Assembly (NCBI GenBank): GCA_012934845.2 | Contig: WNNJ02003636.1 | Location: 1-64,000, forward strand | Reading direction: 5' to 3' | DNA from: Pomphorhynchus laevis | Lineage: Eukaryota; Acanthocephala; Palaeacanthocephala; Echinorhynchida; Pomphorhynchidae | DNA length: 64,000 bases | Shown here: piece after piece, positions 9,915 to 21,466 of the stretch | How the letters are laid out: each line of letters begins with the position of its first letter | Numbering within the stretch: the first letter of the stretch is position 1 | Notes under the pieces: model-generated | Told to the model about the DNA's origin: nothing | The model's database searches: none | What the model saw: only the letters and a program-made list of their open reading frames with translations | Program-made: the position numbers and the translations under genes

Positions 9915-10582
9915 ACAGTGGAAATGAAATGTACTGGATAAAATTGCGAGGTTTACTCGAATGTTATCCTTCCAAGAAGATTGTCCAGAGATATGCTAGC
10001 TCAAGATTACCTCTGTGGATTTTGTGCTGCAAAGGCAGTTCGCGAAGCAAATATCGAAATTACTAAACTTCGAAGTAAATTGGGAGTGGATGAAAAGTCA
10101 GTTTATTGCTGGACAGACAAATCGCATCTGCATCAATTGATTAACGACTCTGTCAATTCATCTCTTAACCGTTGCATTAATAAACAGGTTTCCCATGCAG
10201 TTTGTTCTTATGGAGGTTCGTTGAAGGAAGACAAATCATACTCCAAGTTGACAAGCTCTCTTAATAGGGAAAGTGCTAGGCTATCGAACTTGATAATTAG
10301 GAACTTACCTTTAAATGATAATGACGTTACAGTTGTCACTGATCTCTTTGAGGAAATTGGTTGCCATTAACCAATAATAGTTTAAATTTATATCGGCTCC
10401 GAGCTAGTTATACCAAATCGCCTCCCTGGGTAAGAGTAAAGACAAACATCACTAATGTAGAATCCTCTCTAAGGTTATCTTTTAAGCTTAAAAACTCTGA
10501 TCGCTTTAATAAAGTATTATTATTAATTGACAACAAATTGAGGCGAGGCTCTTTACAAGTTGCTTCACAAGAAATAAAATGA
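9915..10582 (+). pseudogene. CR1-like LINE ORF1 (zinc-finger plus RRM-like), broken
   Basis: The frame around 9930-10060 shows the ORF1 finger shared by most CR1/L2-type ORF1s here: a first cysteine pair (MKCTG, then NCEV) and LCGFC. It is followed by a longer helical part in the 9981-10370 frame (129 residues) and by the end of an RRM-like region (SLNLYRLRASYTKS, LRLSFKLKNSDRFNKVL) in the overlapping 10361-10582 frame. ORF1 proteins package the element RNA and act as chaperones. At least one stop and one frameshift are visible. ORF2 is not seen directly downstream because another LINE lies there in the opposite orientation. Confidence 0.6.
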
Positions 10583-10639
10583 ATAAGAGTCGATTTGTCC
10601 CTCCCTCATCAGATGAACTACTGAAAATCCCACCGTTGT

Positions 10640-13130
10640 CTTGAGAAGGAAGGGTCATCATCCAGTAGGGCGCAAAAACTTGAAGCAGTAGACGACAAAA
10701 CGGTCGCAATCTGAAGCGAATTCCGAGATCGTACTACTCGTTTGGCAAAGCAGGAAACTGCATGCATGTACCTTTGTGTTTTTAGCATCAGGGGTGTCCG
10801 CGAAGAGAAGGTTGACCTCTCAGTTGCAGTAGATGTGACAGTGGATGATCTTTAGTGTGCAGAATTTTCCAAACACGAAAGAGATCTCGCTTGTCACGGA
10901 TATATCGCAGACAAGGCATATTTAATATCTGGAGGCGTTTCACGTAGCCAAAAATATGCAGCCTTGAGACTAATTTAGTTGTTGATCTGAACACTTTATC
11001 CAATGCACGACGCTCATAAGTAGTTTCGGGATAACAAGCTGGCGATGTGTATAAGAAATGGCTCAAGAAAAACGCATTTGCTAAGGTATGGTAACATAAC
11101 GGATCTATGCCTATCAGAGCTCGACGAGTATGTCCTATTAAGTGTTTTGTGATACAACACACATAGTCTGAATGCTTTCGAGTGGATAAGTAAGCACAAA
11201 CCCAAACTCCCAAATCTTTATATAAGTAGGTTCTTTCGATACTAATTGAACCAAACTGGTACTCACCTCCAAGATGATCACATGATCTTCGTGATATACG
11301 CTTACATGTACATTTAGTGGAATTAATCCTCGAGTGATTTCGTTTAGACCAATTGAATATAATGTCGACGTCGCTTTGTAAATGCTGTTTATCAAGATCG
11401 GAAATAATAGGTTGCCAAACTTTAAGATCATCTGCATATAATAAGCTGAATGAACTGATATTTGGTATCAACTCGTTGATATAAAGATTGAATAAGATGG
11501 GACCCAATCCACTTCCCTGTGGAACATCTAACAACACTGGAAATGGACTCGACAGCGACTCACTTACTCGTACGACACTTTGTCAGTTGGAAAGGAATAC
11601 ACGAATCCAGTTTATGATCCTCTTATCAAGATGAATGTGCTCCAACTTCTCAATAAGACGCGTGTGATTAACTGAGTCGAACGCTTTTGAGAAATCAAAG
11701 AAAATGACATCAACTGGTATACCTTGATCATAATAGTGATACCAATTTTCACGTGCATGTACAAGATTAGTAGTCGTGGAATAACCTTGTCGGAAGCCAT
11801 GCTGTACTCGGTTCAAAATTTGAAATCTATCTAGAAATTCTATTATTCGTCGCTTAATCAATCTCTCTAGCACACGACAACACACGCAAGTGAGACTAAT
11901 AGGCCTATAATTGTCAATGGACGAACTATCCCCTTTCTTATAAATATAACAGATGATGAAATTCTACCAATCAGAAGGAACAACGCCAAAAGCAACAGAC
12001 GCAGAGAAAATATTGTAAAGCGGATGACATATTATGTCAGCGATGTTGCGCAGATATACGGGCGGTAAGCCATCTGGACCCGCACCTGCTTTGCATTTAA
12101 GTTTCCGAAGCTCTTGGAGAACATCATCACATCGGAAGAGGTCTCTGGTGTCATCTCCGGGCGATTCAAATGTACACGGATCACCCATTGTCACATCCTT
12201 ATGGTCAAGATTCAAAGAATGGAAATGATTTCCAAACATATTTGATATCTGCAAAGAATCAGTTATGAATTTCCCATCGTCATGCTGTATGCAATTTATA
12301 GGTTTACAGCGCGTATGCTTAGCAGTCACATACCTAAAGAAAGAGCGGGGATCACGGTGACAGTTTATACTTAGCTGTTTTTCGAAAGATCGCCTACCAG
12401 TTCGCTTCATGGACGTAACGATGTTTCGCCATTTCTTATAAGTGCTGAAATTAGCTCTGTATTTACGATATTCATTAAATGCCTTACGTATCATCTTTAA
12501 AACATGTTTTATGTCGCTATTAAACCAAGGCGGTGAGATCGACGTCAAGCATTGTTTACTCTGAAGAGGTGAGAAACGATTAAGGTGGTACAGAGTATCC
12601 CTGAAAAACTGCCATGAATATTCGACGCCAACATCAAAAGCATCCAACCACTTTATCCCAACGAGATATTTATTTACTAGAGCAAAGTCAGTTCTGAATG
12701 GGTTCACAGCCGACGTCGGATTTACGCCATGTGAGTAGACATCACTCAGACCAATCGAAATGACCACATGATCTGAATGACCTATTGGATCCAGATAGCT
12801 TAATCTATCGAGAATGTCATATGGTACAGTAAGGAATAAATCCGAAAGTGAATGTGAATCCAGTGAAAATCTTGTACTCTGACTGACATGTTGATAAGAG
12901 CCAAGCTGTTTATTAAGCCAAGTAGCTTCAAACTCTCGACATCCGAGTCATTGGAAGTGAAATTAACCCAATTGACAGATGGCATGTTGAAATCACCGAG
13001 TACAACAAATCTATCACAATAACCACTTCTCTCTATTATATTTCTCTCTAGTATATTTATCTCCAGATTTATCGAAGCTCGAGCAGCAGGAACACAAACA
13101 GTTGCCAAATGAGTAGATTGAGCAAAAGAA
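10640..13130 (-). mobile_element. CR1-like LINE (CR1-W), 5'-truncated
   Basis: Minus-strand ORF2 in four pieces. The end of the AP endonuclease (VVLGDFNMPSVNW, 12800-13108) is followed by the linker and reverse transcriptase fingers (PDGLPPVYLRN, 11964-12767). Then come AQHGF-like QHGFRQGYSTTTNLV and palm motif A DVIFFDFSKAFDSV (11583-11885), and finally LDVPQGSGLGP and LLYADDLKVW with the C-terminus (10788-11537). All core motifs survive, but three or more frameshifts separate them. This is a CR1-group LINE that nicks DNA with its endonuclease and copies its RNA there. It separates the ORF1 at 9.9 kb from LINE-V at 13.2 kb. Confidence 0.85.
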
Positions 13131-13353
13131 ATCGGATCTAACTAAACGTTATGTAATTAGAGGGGGTAGGGTAATAATGCTAACAACAAGCAAGGCAACT
13201 TCTCCCGTAAAGCAGGTTATGCCTAGCCTTGATGAAACGCAAACATTAGAAGTTGAGATTCAAGTTCAGTCTCGTGATATATGACAAACCAAGATTACTG
13301 ATCAGGTAGAAAGGTATCACCTAGATCATAGTCCCGTAGAGCAGATCAGGCTG

Positions 13354-14121
13354 TTGCTTTACAATGTAGAGGGTTTACACTATCTTATTAATACAGGTAT
13401 AGCTTCTTATTTGAACGATTTTAATATTCTCGTATTGCTAGAGACATTTTCTGTCTGTCATGAATCACTACCATCATTTTACTCCATTCAATCATTGGCA
13501 TCTGCCATAAGTCGTGGTAGGCCAATGGGAGGAATCCTTTGCGGTCTTAATAAACGTTTTTTTTTACAGTGGAGAGAAGATATAACTCAAAATTATATTG
13601 TAGTTTCGACAAATCTGGTTACCATCGTAGCTTGTTATTTTACGCCCATCATGTCCGCAGCCGATATATTGGCTGACTTAGGTAGTGCGTTTCACTATGT
13701 CGATTTTTCTCATTCAGTAATAGTTTGTGGAGATTTTAACGCCCAGTTGAATTGTAATTTGTCAAATAAACTGACTAGAATTCATGATTTCTTCTCCACG
13801 TTTGGTTTACTGTTACGGTCAAATAGTGATGCAACGTACATTTGTTCTAACGGGCAGAGTACGATAGACTTAATTTATTTAAATTTCCCCCTTTGTACGA
13901 AAGTAGACATTTATTCAGCATGGTACTTGGTTCGTAAGCACCAGCCAGTTATTGTGGAATTTGAGTTTCAGTCTACGGATATCTTGCATGACGATGGAAA
14001 TTTGGGTCTAAGTAGGATTCTTCAGCTTGATCTTATTACGCATGACGTTATTACAAAGGTATATACAGATTTGTGTTGTGAATCGTTAGAGATCGCATTT
14101 TGGAATTTAGCAAATGTGTAG
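13354..14121 (+). CDS. LINE-V endonuclease domain
   Basis: A 255-residue frame with the AP-endonuclease layout: LLYNVEGLHYLI, ILVLLETFS, GGILCGLNK, VIVCGDFNAQL, STIDLIYLN and KHQPVIVEFEF, corresponding to the N, E, D-x-N and final H catalytic steps. It would nick target DNA to prime reverse transcription. Upstream, 13150-13353 is open in the same frame except for a stop near 13282. Downstream the frame breaks, and the linker and reverse transcriptase follow at 14336-18485. This LINE differs from the CR1-like and L2-like families here; the clade is not assigned. Confidence 0.75.
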   Translation: MLYNVEGLHYLINTGIASYLNDFNILVLLETFSVCHESLPSFYSIQSLASAISRGRPMGGILCGLNKRFFLQWREDITQNYIVVSTNLVTIVACYFTPIMSAADILADLGSAFHYVDFSHSVIVCGDFNAQLNCNLSNKLTRIHDFFSTFGLLLRSNSDATYICSNGQSTIDLIYLNFPLCTKVDIYSAWYLVRKHQPVIVEFEFQSTDILHDDGNLGLSRILQLDLITHDVITKVYTDLCCESLEIAFWNLANV

Positions 14122-14567
14122 TTTCATGTATGTAAACAAAATAGAATACTCCAGCCAATTCCAATCATACAGGATTCATCAGTTTGTAAATTGTGTAAAA
14201 TTTTAAAGAAAACCTACTTACAAAAATCGTATGGAATGAAATACATTAATCAGTATAATGTATTGAAAGGGTTGCTGAGATCTAAAATTAAGTCAATAAA
14301 AAAATAAAAGGCAGACTAGGGAAGATGAACGTATTTTGTCAACAGCAAAGTTGATGAAATGGAAACTAGATCCATCTCGTAAGAAATCTAAACAAATTAT
14401 CAGCATCCCTATGTTGACGTGGGTCAGGCATTTCACAAGCCATTTCAGTACACTATCAACCCTTGATAAATTAAACCTTAACAACAGTCAAAACACTACC
14501 TCGTGTATAGCAAGTGCAAGATTTCTTGGGGACATAAATATATTAAACCCATATTGAGCTAGAAGAA
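14122..14567 (+). pseudogene. LINE-V linker between endonuclease and reverse transcriptase
   Basis: Broken frames read KTYLQKSYGMKYINQYNVLKGLLRSKIKS and then the open piece 14336-14557 (ARFLGDINILNPY). No motif of its own; its position between the two enzymatic domains of LINE-V explains it. Confidence 0.5.
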
Positions 14568-17231
14568 TTGAGGTCATCTTTATATAGAATGAAGACATGC
14601 AAAGCTTTGGGTTATGACATGATTTCATGTGAACAGATAAGACAGTCATTTCGCATTTTCTATGATTTCTGGCTGTTATTATTCAACAGAATAACCGCGG
14701 GTGCTCCTTTTAAAAAGGTATGGAAAAAAGTCCAGTTAAAACTGCTTTATAAAGGAAAGGGTAATCCATATAACACGAATTCATATCGAGGCATATCAAT
14801 TCTTAGCCAAGTGTACAAACTCTATTCATCGATTATAACTCGTCGGCTCGAACAATATGTTGAGCATTTTTTACCCATAGAACAGCACGAATTTCAAGGA
14901 GCAAGGATCCTTGACTGGGCGCAAGCACAAGACCTTGCACTGTGCAATACTTTCTTCGCCAAACGAAACTCTCACCTAGTCACGTACTCCAGTGGAAACC
15001 ACAAGACGCAGATCGATTTTTGGGCATGCCGCCGAACCGATCTTAAACTAGTCAAGAACACCAAAGTGATTCCCTTCGAACCAGTTGCTAGTCAACACCT
15101 CCCACTGGTAATGGATACCCTAATGCCAACGCCAATAAACAAACTCCCAACGACTAAACATGCGCATATTAAGTGGTGGAAACATCGAGAATGCGGAGAT
15201 AAACTAACCCCTGCTCTCCATTTGGCTATCCAGACCACATCATTAACAGAGGATGTAAACGAGTGTTGGGAATCTGCCGTCCGAAATATATCCAATGCAG
15301 CGCAACCAATCCTCGGTGTCACCAAGCCAGGTCGAAAGTTTATTGACAAACAAACGTGGTTCTGGAATGAAGAGGTCCAACAAGCTGTACGAGATAAAAA
15401 GGACGCATATAAAAAGTGGAAACTGTCTCAGCTCTCAGACGATAAAGAACGTTACCGTATACAAAATAGGATTGCCAAAACGAAAGTGGCAGAGAGCAAA
15501 AATAATTACATCGCAGACCTGTACAATAATCTAGAGTCCCCCGAAGGTGAATGTGATATATACCGCCTTGCAAGGTCTCGATCAAATGCCGCCAAAGACA
15601 TCATTCACTTTGCCCAAATCAAGAGTAAAGATGGAACTATACTGCGAGATGATAGAGAAATTCAGGACAGATGGCGCGAACATTACAACGAAATATGTAA
15701 CATAGAATTCCCCCATCCTGATCTACCTATGGGTATATGCACCTCTGGACCAGTCCCGGAGATCACAACCGCAGAAGTAGCTGAGTCAGTAAGAAAGATG
15801 AAAAACGGAAAAGCTACTGGACCAGATGGAATTCTTGGCGAGGTTTGGAAACTCACCGGACTTGCGGGCATAGCTTTTCTCACGCATCTTTTCAACAAAA
15901 TAGTTCTACAGCACGAAGTACCTAAAGCATGGAAAAGCTCGTTTACAATCCCCATCTGGAAACATAAGGGTTACATTGCTAGCTGTAGCTATTATCGCCC
16001 TATTCGGTTATTATCCCACACAATGAAAATCTTTGAGCATGTCCTGGACAAAAGACTAAGGGTTCTGACTAATATCGCCGTTAACCAGTGTGGCTTTGTC
16101 AAAAATGTATCAACCACAGATGCCATACAAGCAGCAAGGATATTGATGGAAAAACACCGAGAAAAGCAGCAGAGTTTACATATGGCCTTCCTTGATTTGG
16201 AGAAGGCTTTTGATCGGGTGCCACATTCTCTTATCTGGTACTCCATGCGACAACACGGTGTCCTAGAGGAGTACGTTGACTGGATTAAACTGATGTACTC
16301 GGACACAACCAGCATAGTACGCTGCGCTACCGGCGATTCTCAACCATATCCGATCACGGTTGGCGTACATCAGGGCAGTAGCCTGTCACCCCTGCTATTC
16401 ATCTTATGTATGGATACGATGACTTATAAACTGTACAACGATGTCCCGTGGACCTTCTTATATGCAGACGATGTTATGCTTGCTACCCAAACACGCGAAA
16501 ACCTGAAACAGCAAGTCCAAAACTGGTCTGATCGCCTATCACAATACGGGCTGCGGCTGAACATTGGTAAAACTGCGTATCTTGAGTTGGGATATCAAAC
16601 ACCTGGCTCCATCGAGATCAACGGGCAGCCACTCGAAAAGTGTACTACCTTCAAATACCTGGGGTCCTACCTCTCATCGGATGGTACTATAAATAAAGAT
16701 GTAAAGGGGCGCCTTAACGCAGCTTGGCTAAAATGGCGAAGCCTTTCAGGAATATTATGTGACCGACGAATGCCACTAAAGCTTAAAGCCAAAATCTACA
16801 AAACAGTTGTGAGACCGGTTGCATTGTACGCCACAGAATGCTGGCCATCAAATTCAGACGCCAAAAGAAAATTGCACACAATGGAGATGAATATGCTGCG
16901 CTGGTCCTATGGAGTAACACGCCTAGATAGGATTCCGAATACCAACATCCGCCATTTTTTCGGTGTAACGCAAATAAACCTCAAGGCGAGGGAACATCGA
17001 CTACGATGGTTCGGACACATTCACAGGGCTGACAAAACAGCAGTATGCCGAGCCGAGCCAATCGTTCAAGGCGTACGACCTCGTGGCCGCCCTAAGAAAA
17101 GATGGATGGATACAATACATGAAGATCTGAATATATGTGACCAAGCGCCAGCTCTAGCACAAAACCGAGAAGTATGGAGAAGACTTATCAAAGCCGCCGA
17201 CCCTGGCCTGCCAGGAAAAGGCGAAGAATAA
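14568..17231 (+). CDS. Accidental fusion frame: LINE-V RT start joined to RTE polyprotein
   Basis: An open frame of 887 residues. Residues 1-109 are LINE-V reverse transcriptase fingers (CKALGYDMISCEQIR, SYRGISILSQVYKLY, PIEQHEFQ). From about residue 110 it is an RTE-clade LINE: end of the AP endonuclease (NSHLVTYSSGNHKTQIDFW), fingers (GKATGPDGILGE), palm motif A LDLEKAFDRVPH (about 542), VHQGSSLSP, catalytic LYADDV (about 630) and the RTE-type C-terminus VRPRGRPKKRWMD. The join is in frame because the RTE insertion landed in phase, so the fusion is a by-product of nesting. The 778 RTE codons carry no stop, so it is young. The frame ends within the RTE tail. Confidence 0.85.
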   Translation: MRSSLYRMKTCKALGYDMISCEQIRQSFRIFYDFWLLLFNRITAGAPFKKVWKKVQLKLLYKGKGNPYNTNSYRGISILSQVYKLYSSIITRRLEQYVEHFLPIEQHEFQGARILDWAQAQDLALCNTFFAKRNSHLVTYSSGNHKTQIDFWACRRTDLKLVKNTKVIPFEPVASQHLPLVMDTLMPTPINKLPTTKHAHIKWWKHRECGDKLTPALHLAIQTTSLTEDVNECWESAVRNISNAAQPILGVTKPGRKFIDKQTWFWNEEVQQAVRDKKDAYKKWKLSQLSDDKERYRIQNRIAKTKVAESKNNYIADLYNNLESPEGECDIYRLARSRSNAAKDIIHFAQIKSKDGTILRDDREIQDRWREHYNEICNIEFPHPDLPMGICTSGPVPEITTAEVAESVRKMKNGKATGPDGILGEVWKLTGLAGIAFLTHLFNKIVLQHEVPKAWKSSFTIPIWKHKGYIASCSYYRPIRLLSHTMKIFEHVLDKRLRVLTNIAVNQCGFVKNVSTTDAIQAARILMEKHREKQQSLHMAFLDLEKAFDRVPHSLIWYSMRQHGVLEEYVDWIKLMYSDTTSIVRCATGDSQPYPITVGVHQGSSLSPLLFILCMDTMTYKLYNDVPWTFLYADDVMLATQTRENLKQQVQNWSDRLSQYGLRLNIGKTAYLELGYQTPGSIEINGQPLEKCTTFKYLGSYLSSDGTINKDVKGRLNAAWLKWRSLSGILCDRRMPLKLKAKIYKTVVRPVALYATECWPSNSDAKRKLHTMEMNMLRWSYGVTRLDRIPNTNIRHFFGVTQINLKAREHRLRWFGHIHRADKTAVCRAEPIVQGVRPRGRPKKRWMDTIHEDLNICDQAPALAQNREVWRRLIKAADPGLPGKGEE

Positions 17232-17240
17232 GAAGGAGGA
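14896..17240 (+). mobile_element. RTE LINE, 5'-truncated, recent insertion
   Basis: Bounded by 16-bp target duplications at 14880-14895 and 17241-17256, differing at one base. The host frame (LINE-V) reads EQHEFQ before and EQHGFRANFSTT after, so the insertion points are exact. The element lacks most of its endonuclease. As is typical of RTE elements, the 3' UTR is almost absent: the stop lies inside a purine-rich tail (GAAGAATAAGAAGGAG). Confidence 0.9.
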
Positions 17241-18139
17241 GAACAGCACGGATTTCGTGCAAATTTTTCGACAACGTCGGCCATACGAATACTCAGAGAA
17301 GCAGTTATAAACGCACGAGAGCAAAGAAAACCTTTGTATGCGGTATTCGTCGATTTCGAGAAAGCATTCGACTCAATAGATAGACATCTCCTAAGAAAGA
17401 TCGATAGGTTTCTGAATTTGCGAGGTGCAATAAAATATATACTCAATGAAATGTTATCACCGTATTATATTTATTTTTTGACGGAGTTCGACAGTCCAAC
17501 GGTAAAAACCAAAATCGAGGTGTATTACAAAGCGATCCCATTAGTCCACTATTGTTTAGTATTCTCATCTCTGATTTGCCACAAGCAATCTTGGTTAAGG
17601 GAACTCACTGTTTACTCTATGCCGATGACTTAGTTGTATTTTCCACTAATTTAAAGGAGATACAAACATGCATGTACTATTTACGTACATACTGTTCCGA
17701 TAATCTGATTAAAGTCAATTGTCAGAAAACTAAAATCATGAAGTTTCGCAAAGGGGGACGATTATGTCAAAATGATCAGTTAATATATGGAAGTGAATCA
17801 ATTGAATGTGTCACACAGTTTTGTTATTTGGGCATAACGCTAACATCACGTTGGACGTTTATCGATCATATTGAGAATGTGCTTTGCAAAGTATTTAGTA
17901 GAATTCATTGGGTGCGTCTTCTGAGTTCATCAATTTTTGAAACAGCTAAACGTTACTTCGATATTATATTCTCACCTATAATGAGTTACGGTATCCAATT
18001 GTTTTGGATAGACATGACAGTTAACAATTTTCGTCAGTTTGACCGCAGTTGGTGGTTGTTTTTAACGAGGTATTTCGGACTCGATAAAAGTTTCCTCGAC
18101 TATTTTAGCTTTCCTGACCAAACAAAGCCCACTATCTAA
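17241..18139 (+). pseudogene. LINE-V reverse transcriptase palm and thumb
   Basis: LINE-V resumes after the RTE insertion: QHGFRANFSTTSAIR and palm motif A VFVDFEKAFDSID in the 17334-17633 frame. A shift near 17540 leads to DPISPLLFSILISDLP, catalytic LLYADDLVVF, KTKIMKFRKGGRL and FCYLGITLTS in the 17552-18139 frame (195 residues). The RTE insertion and at least one frameshift make it inactive. Confidence 0.8.
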
Positions 18140-18530
18140 ATTATTAATGCAACGGTTTGATTTGCCATCTACCACTGAATAGGAGGAGTACATGTCTAGA
18201 TGGACAGTGAAGCAAAGCTTAATTAATAAGGGGTACCATCACACACCAGCAATTCTTTATCCTTGCATTTGGCTGAACGGGACCAGTAAACAGAAAAGAG
18301 CTGTAATTATGCGGGCATCTATGGATGGGCTACATCATCATTATTGTAGAAATAGACTGCCGTGCCACAATCGCGACTCCACATGCATTTGGCGCTTCTG
18401 TATTTCTTCGTGTAGGAATATCAATCATTACAAGAGATGCATTCACCTCAGAGCATTAACTCGATTGCAGCTGGAAAAACTATGATTTGATTTGAATTTC
18501 TGCTTGGTCTAAATATTTATCCTCACTGCC
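18140..18530 (+). pseudogene. LINE-V C-terminal cysteine-rich tail
   Basis: Frame 18192-18485 (97 residues) ends with CIWRFCISSCRNINH, a Cys-Cys-Cys-His pattern that recurs in the second LINE-V copy as CVRRFCKSQCSSLLH (about 19450-19490). That supports a conserved C-terminal knuckle in this family. Confidence 0.6.
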
Positions 18531-18539
18531 AGTGACAAA

Positions 18540-19640
18540 AGAGGTTTTATAATAAATTCTCTAAGATTATTATTAATGATATTATTAGAGGAGTGTTACA
18601 ATGCGACCCCCTCAGTCCGTTGCTTTTTTCGTTATTCTTACATGATCTACCGGAAAGTATAAAGTACTGTACAGGTATAAAGTGTTATATACGCTGACGA
18701 TCTTGTAATACTAGCCAATCACTTGGTCTCTAGCCAGTCTTCGTTGGACTTTTTATCTCGATACTGCGTAGAAAATCTATTACGAGTTAATATCTCAAAA
18801 ACGAAAGTAATAAAATTCCGCAGAGGAGGTAGTTGAGACATTGCGATCATCTTTATTTGGATAACGATCAGTTACGATTTTGTAGTTCTTACAATTATCT
18901 GGGTATACTGTTAACCTTCAAGTGGTCATTTACATCGCACATTGAGCAGAAATCAGCAAAAATAGACTTGCGTACATCATACGCGAATAACATCGGTTCA
19001 CTTTCTTTCGAAGGAGCGATACGCTACTTCTGGTCTATGCTCTTACCAATAATTAACTATGGCCTAATAATCTTATGGAGTGATTTAAACTCGGATAACT
19101 TTAGACAGATCGACAAAATCCAGTGGAGGTTTGTAAAACGCGTATTAGAAATCTATACAAAGTGTTCTTCTACATTAGTGTCAGCGTTAGCAAAATTACA
19201 ACCATGTACTCTTCTATTATCACAGAAATTTAGATACAGTCAAACTTCCGGATTCGTGTCAAATTTAGAAAAACTCAACCAAATTAGCGCTAGTAAATGC
19301 TGAATTCTCTCTTGCTCCTGTGTTTACTCATCCAAACTGGAGAGAAGCTAAATCAATAAAACGTCATTTGATTTGGAGAGCATCTATCCATAGCTATCAT
19401 GACAAATTTTGTATGATAGGAATATTACTGCATAAAAGAGGCCAGTTTTGCGTCCGTCGATTTTGTAAATCTCAGTGTTCTTCTTTACTTCATGTATTTC
19501 ATTATCATGTTCTTTCTAAAATGTCTCTCACGCAAATTGATCAACTCTATCACGTTTAGTAAATGACAGCTAGCTTTTACACATGTGCGGACGTTTGCCG
19601 AAACTATCAAAACAACGAAGGAAGATAGTCCACAACAAGA
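18540..19640 (+). mobile_element. LINE-V, second 5'-truncated copy
   Basis: Starts just before the palm motif B region (QCDPLSPLLFSLFLHDLP), then LYADDLVILANH, KTKVIKFRRGG, the frame 18833-19303 (YNYLGILLTFKWSFTSHIEQ and the thumb) and the C-terminal frame 19320-19559. It has several frame breaks. It lies in tandem, same orientation, behind the first LINE-V, so the pair may be two insertions or a local duplication. Confidence 0.75.
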
Positions 19641-19769
19641 TTTAAAAACATTTTTTATTTATTAAATACATTGTATATGCCTAATGTCGAAAGACAAATT
19701 GGTAAATGAATTCATCTCTTCATTAATGATATTATTACTAACAATGAAGAGCGAATAAAGGATGGCGAA

Positions 19770-20000
19770 TAAGAAAAGCGAATAAAGGAGGTGGACCACA
19801 GTACATTCTGCCCGATAGTTATAGCCGCGAGTGGTGGGATCGGACCATCAACAGATGCCATGATCAAGACGATTGCGCGTTAGCTAAACGAAAAAAAGGA
19901 GCCCAATACGCAGATTCTGTGGCCTGGTTGCGAACGAAAATAAGCCTATCCCTTGCTAGTGCAGTATCCATGTGTTTGTGAGCATCCCAATCCGCACGAC
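19770..20000 (+). mobile_element. RLE retroelement C-terminal scrap (another family)
   Basis: Two overlapping frames give EVDHSTFCPIVIAASGGIGP with TDAMIKTIAR, then KKGAQYADSVAWLRTKISL. Both match the end of RLE elements, as in the 59.3-60.2 kb copy (RVSFTPVILSCYGGNG, TLYADEIRKLRSRIG). Only the C-terminal tail beyond the nuclease remains. Confidence 0.55.
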
Positions 20001-20139
20001 ATTTACCCATTGTAACATCTGAGGACGTCTGAGCTCAAATACGGATAACGCGGAACGCTATCTCGACCACCTCAAGAGACTTGCTTTAGCAATGAGTTAT
20101 TTAAGTCATTGACATATCGATTGCGAAATTTAGCTGATT
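20001..20139. other. Short unassigned stretch
   Basis: No recognisable feature. Confidence 0.4.
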
Positions 20140-20860
20140 TTAATGATCAGCTACAAACGTCTAGGAGACGTTTGTAGCATTGTATTTTTATTTTTTTGTT
20201 TTGACTAATAACTATTTTCTCTTTAATAAACACAAAGATAAGATAAAAATATGCATTAGTAATCTTCGTCGCAGAAACGATTAACACCACGGGTAGTTCA
20301 CCAGCAAAGGAGTACGTTCGCAACTCATCCAACGCATAAGCTGTACATTGAATGATTTAGCACAGGATATGTCCATGATGTTATCAGGAAGTCTATTCCA
20401 CTCGTTGATCGCTCAATGTGAAAGTCAGAAATGAAATGGGCATCTTCCGTGACTCAAAACTACAAATTTTTTGGAATGCCATCTACTTCCCATTCTATTA
20501 AACACTATACAATCCGAAGGATACGCATCAACCGATGCATAGCCAGGAGATCATACATTATCAACCTCTCGCGTATAGATACTAAACCTAAACTGCTTAA
20601 ACGAAAAGGATAGGAAAGATGTCGCACATATGGGAACAATTTCGTAAAGCGACGAGTCATGCTCTCCAAATCGTTAATTTCTTTACGCATACAAGGAAAG
20701 ACCGTCGTAGAAACATATTCAATCACCGGTCTCACCAGCGCATTGTACAAATACACAGCACAAGACGAAGTTAACTTTCTAAAACAGCTCTATGAACCTA
20801 TAAAGGTGATAGAACCTATGAAGATGACTCAAGCAGAATTCACGATAAATTTGTAAATTG
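20140..20860 (-). mobile_element. CR1-like LINE ORF2 C-terminus and 3' UTR
   Basis: Frame 20505-20756 reads YNALVRPVIEYVSTTVFPC, a typical thumb/C-terminal segment, with IRERLIMYDLLAMHRLM. Past a break, the minus strand continues with AINEWNRLPDNIMD and the C-terminal tail. It resembles the 42.7-43.1 kb end of another LINE (LYNALIRPILEYVLPEVFPC), so the two are related families. Confidence 0.7.
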
Positions 20861-21110
20861 GTCTAATCAAGGGTTAAGTACTAATCTAGTTAAAGTCTTA
20901 AATTTGGGTACCAAAGATAATATTTTCAGAACATAAAATGTTCACTGAATTCGAAAAAACTTGTTTTAATTCAAAAAACTATATACATAATTTACTAAAT
21001 ACATAAACTTTAACTTTAAGAAACTCTTAAAGTTAGGTCCAAACCAATTATTAAACAAAGGTTGATTTTTTGCAAACAATATTTTTCGTCTTACAATAAT
21101 TATCCTACAC
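20861..21110. other. AT-rich, nothing seen
   Basis: No frame or repeat of note. Confidence 0.5.
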
Positions 21111-21111
21111 A

Positions 21112-21390
21112 ATGGAAAAATCCGAGATCTTTTGTATCTCAACAAGTTAGCTGCGACGCACCTGACTGTGATAGTTAAACAACGATTGCCTGTTCAGAAG
21201 ATATGGTAAATTCTTTGTCGACAAAGCTATTCTTCAGTGGATTTTGCTGTGCACGAATGATAGGCAAAATACATAGTTATTTACAGTCACAAAATCGTGT
21301 AGAAACTGAGCAGAAAACTTGTGAATTGGGATTAGGAAGTGTTAAGTATGTTGATAAAAATGTACAATCCATTCCTGAAATGATACTAAT
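21112..21390 (+). pseudogene. CR1-like LINE ORF1, first part
   Basis: Pieces read VSCDAPDCD and, after a break, LFFSGFCCAR, the ORF1 zinc-finger signature of this window (C-x4-C, then F-x-x-GFC). The frame then runs into the L2-A 3' tail at about 21390. The probable continuation of the same ORF1 is at 25959-26443, on the far side of the L2-A insertion. Confidence 0.45.
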
Positions 21391-21466
21391 AATAATACAA
21401 ATTTATTTAATGTGGCAAATGCGTACAAGCTGTACGCTTACAAGTCCACAAACAAAAATGAGAAAG

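Noticed and set aside
16285-16430. RTE frame as a domesticated host reverse transcriptase gene
   Set aside because: A flanking target duplication and a purine-rich tail show an ordinary recent insertion.
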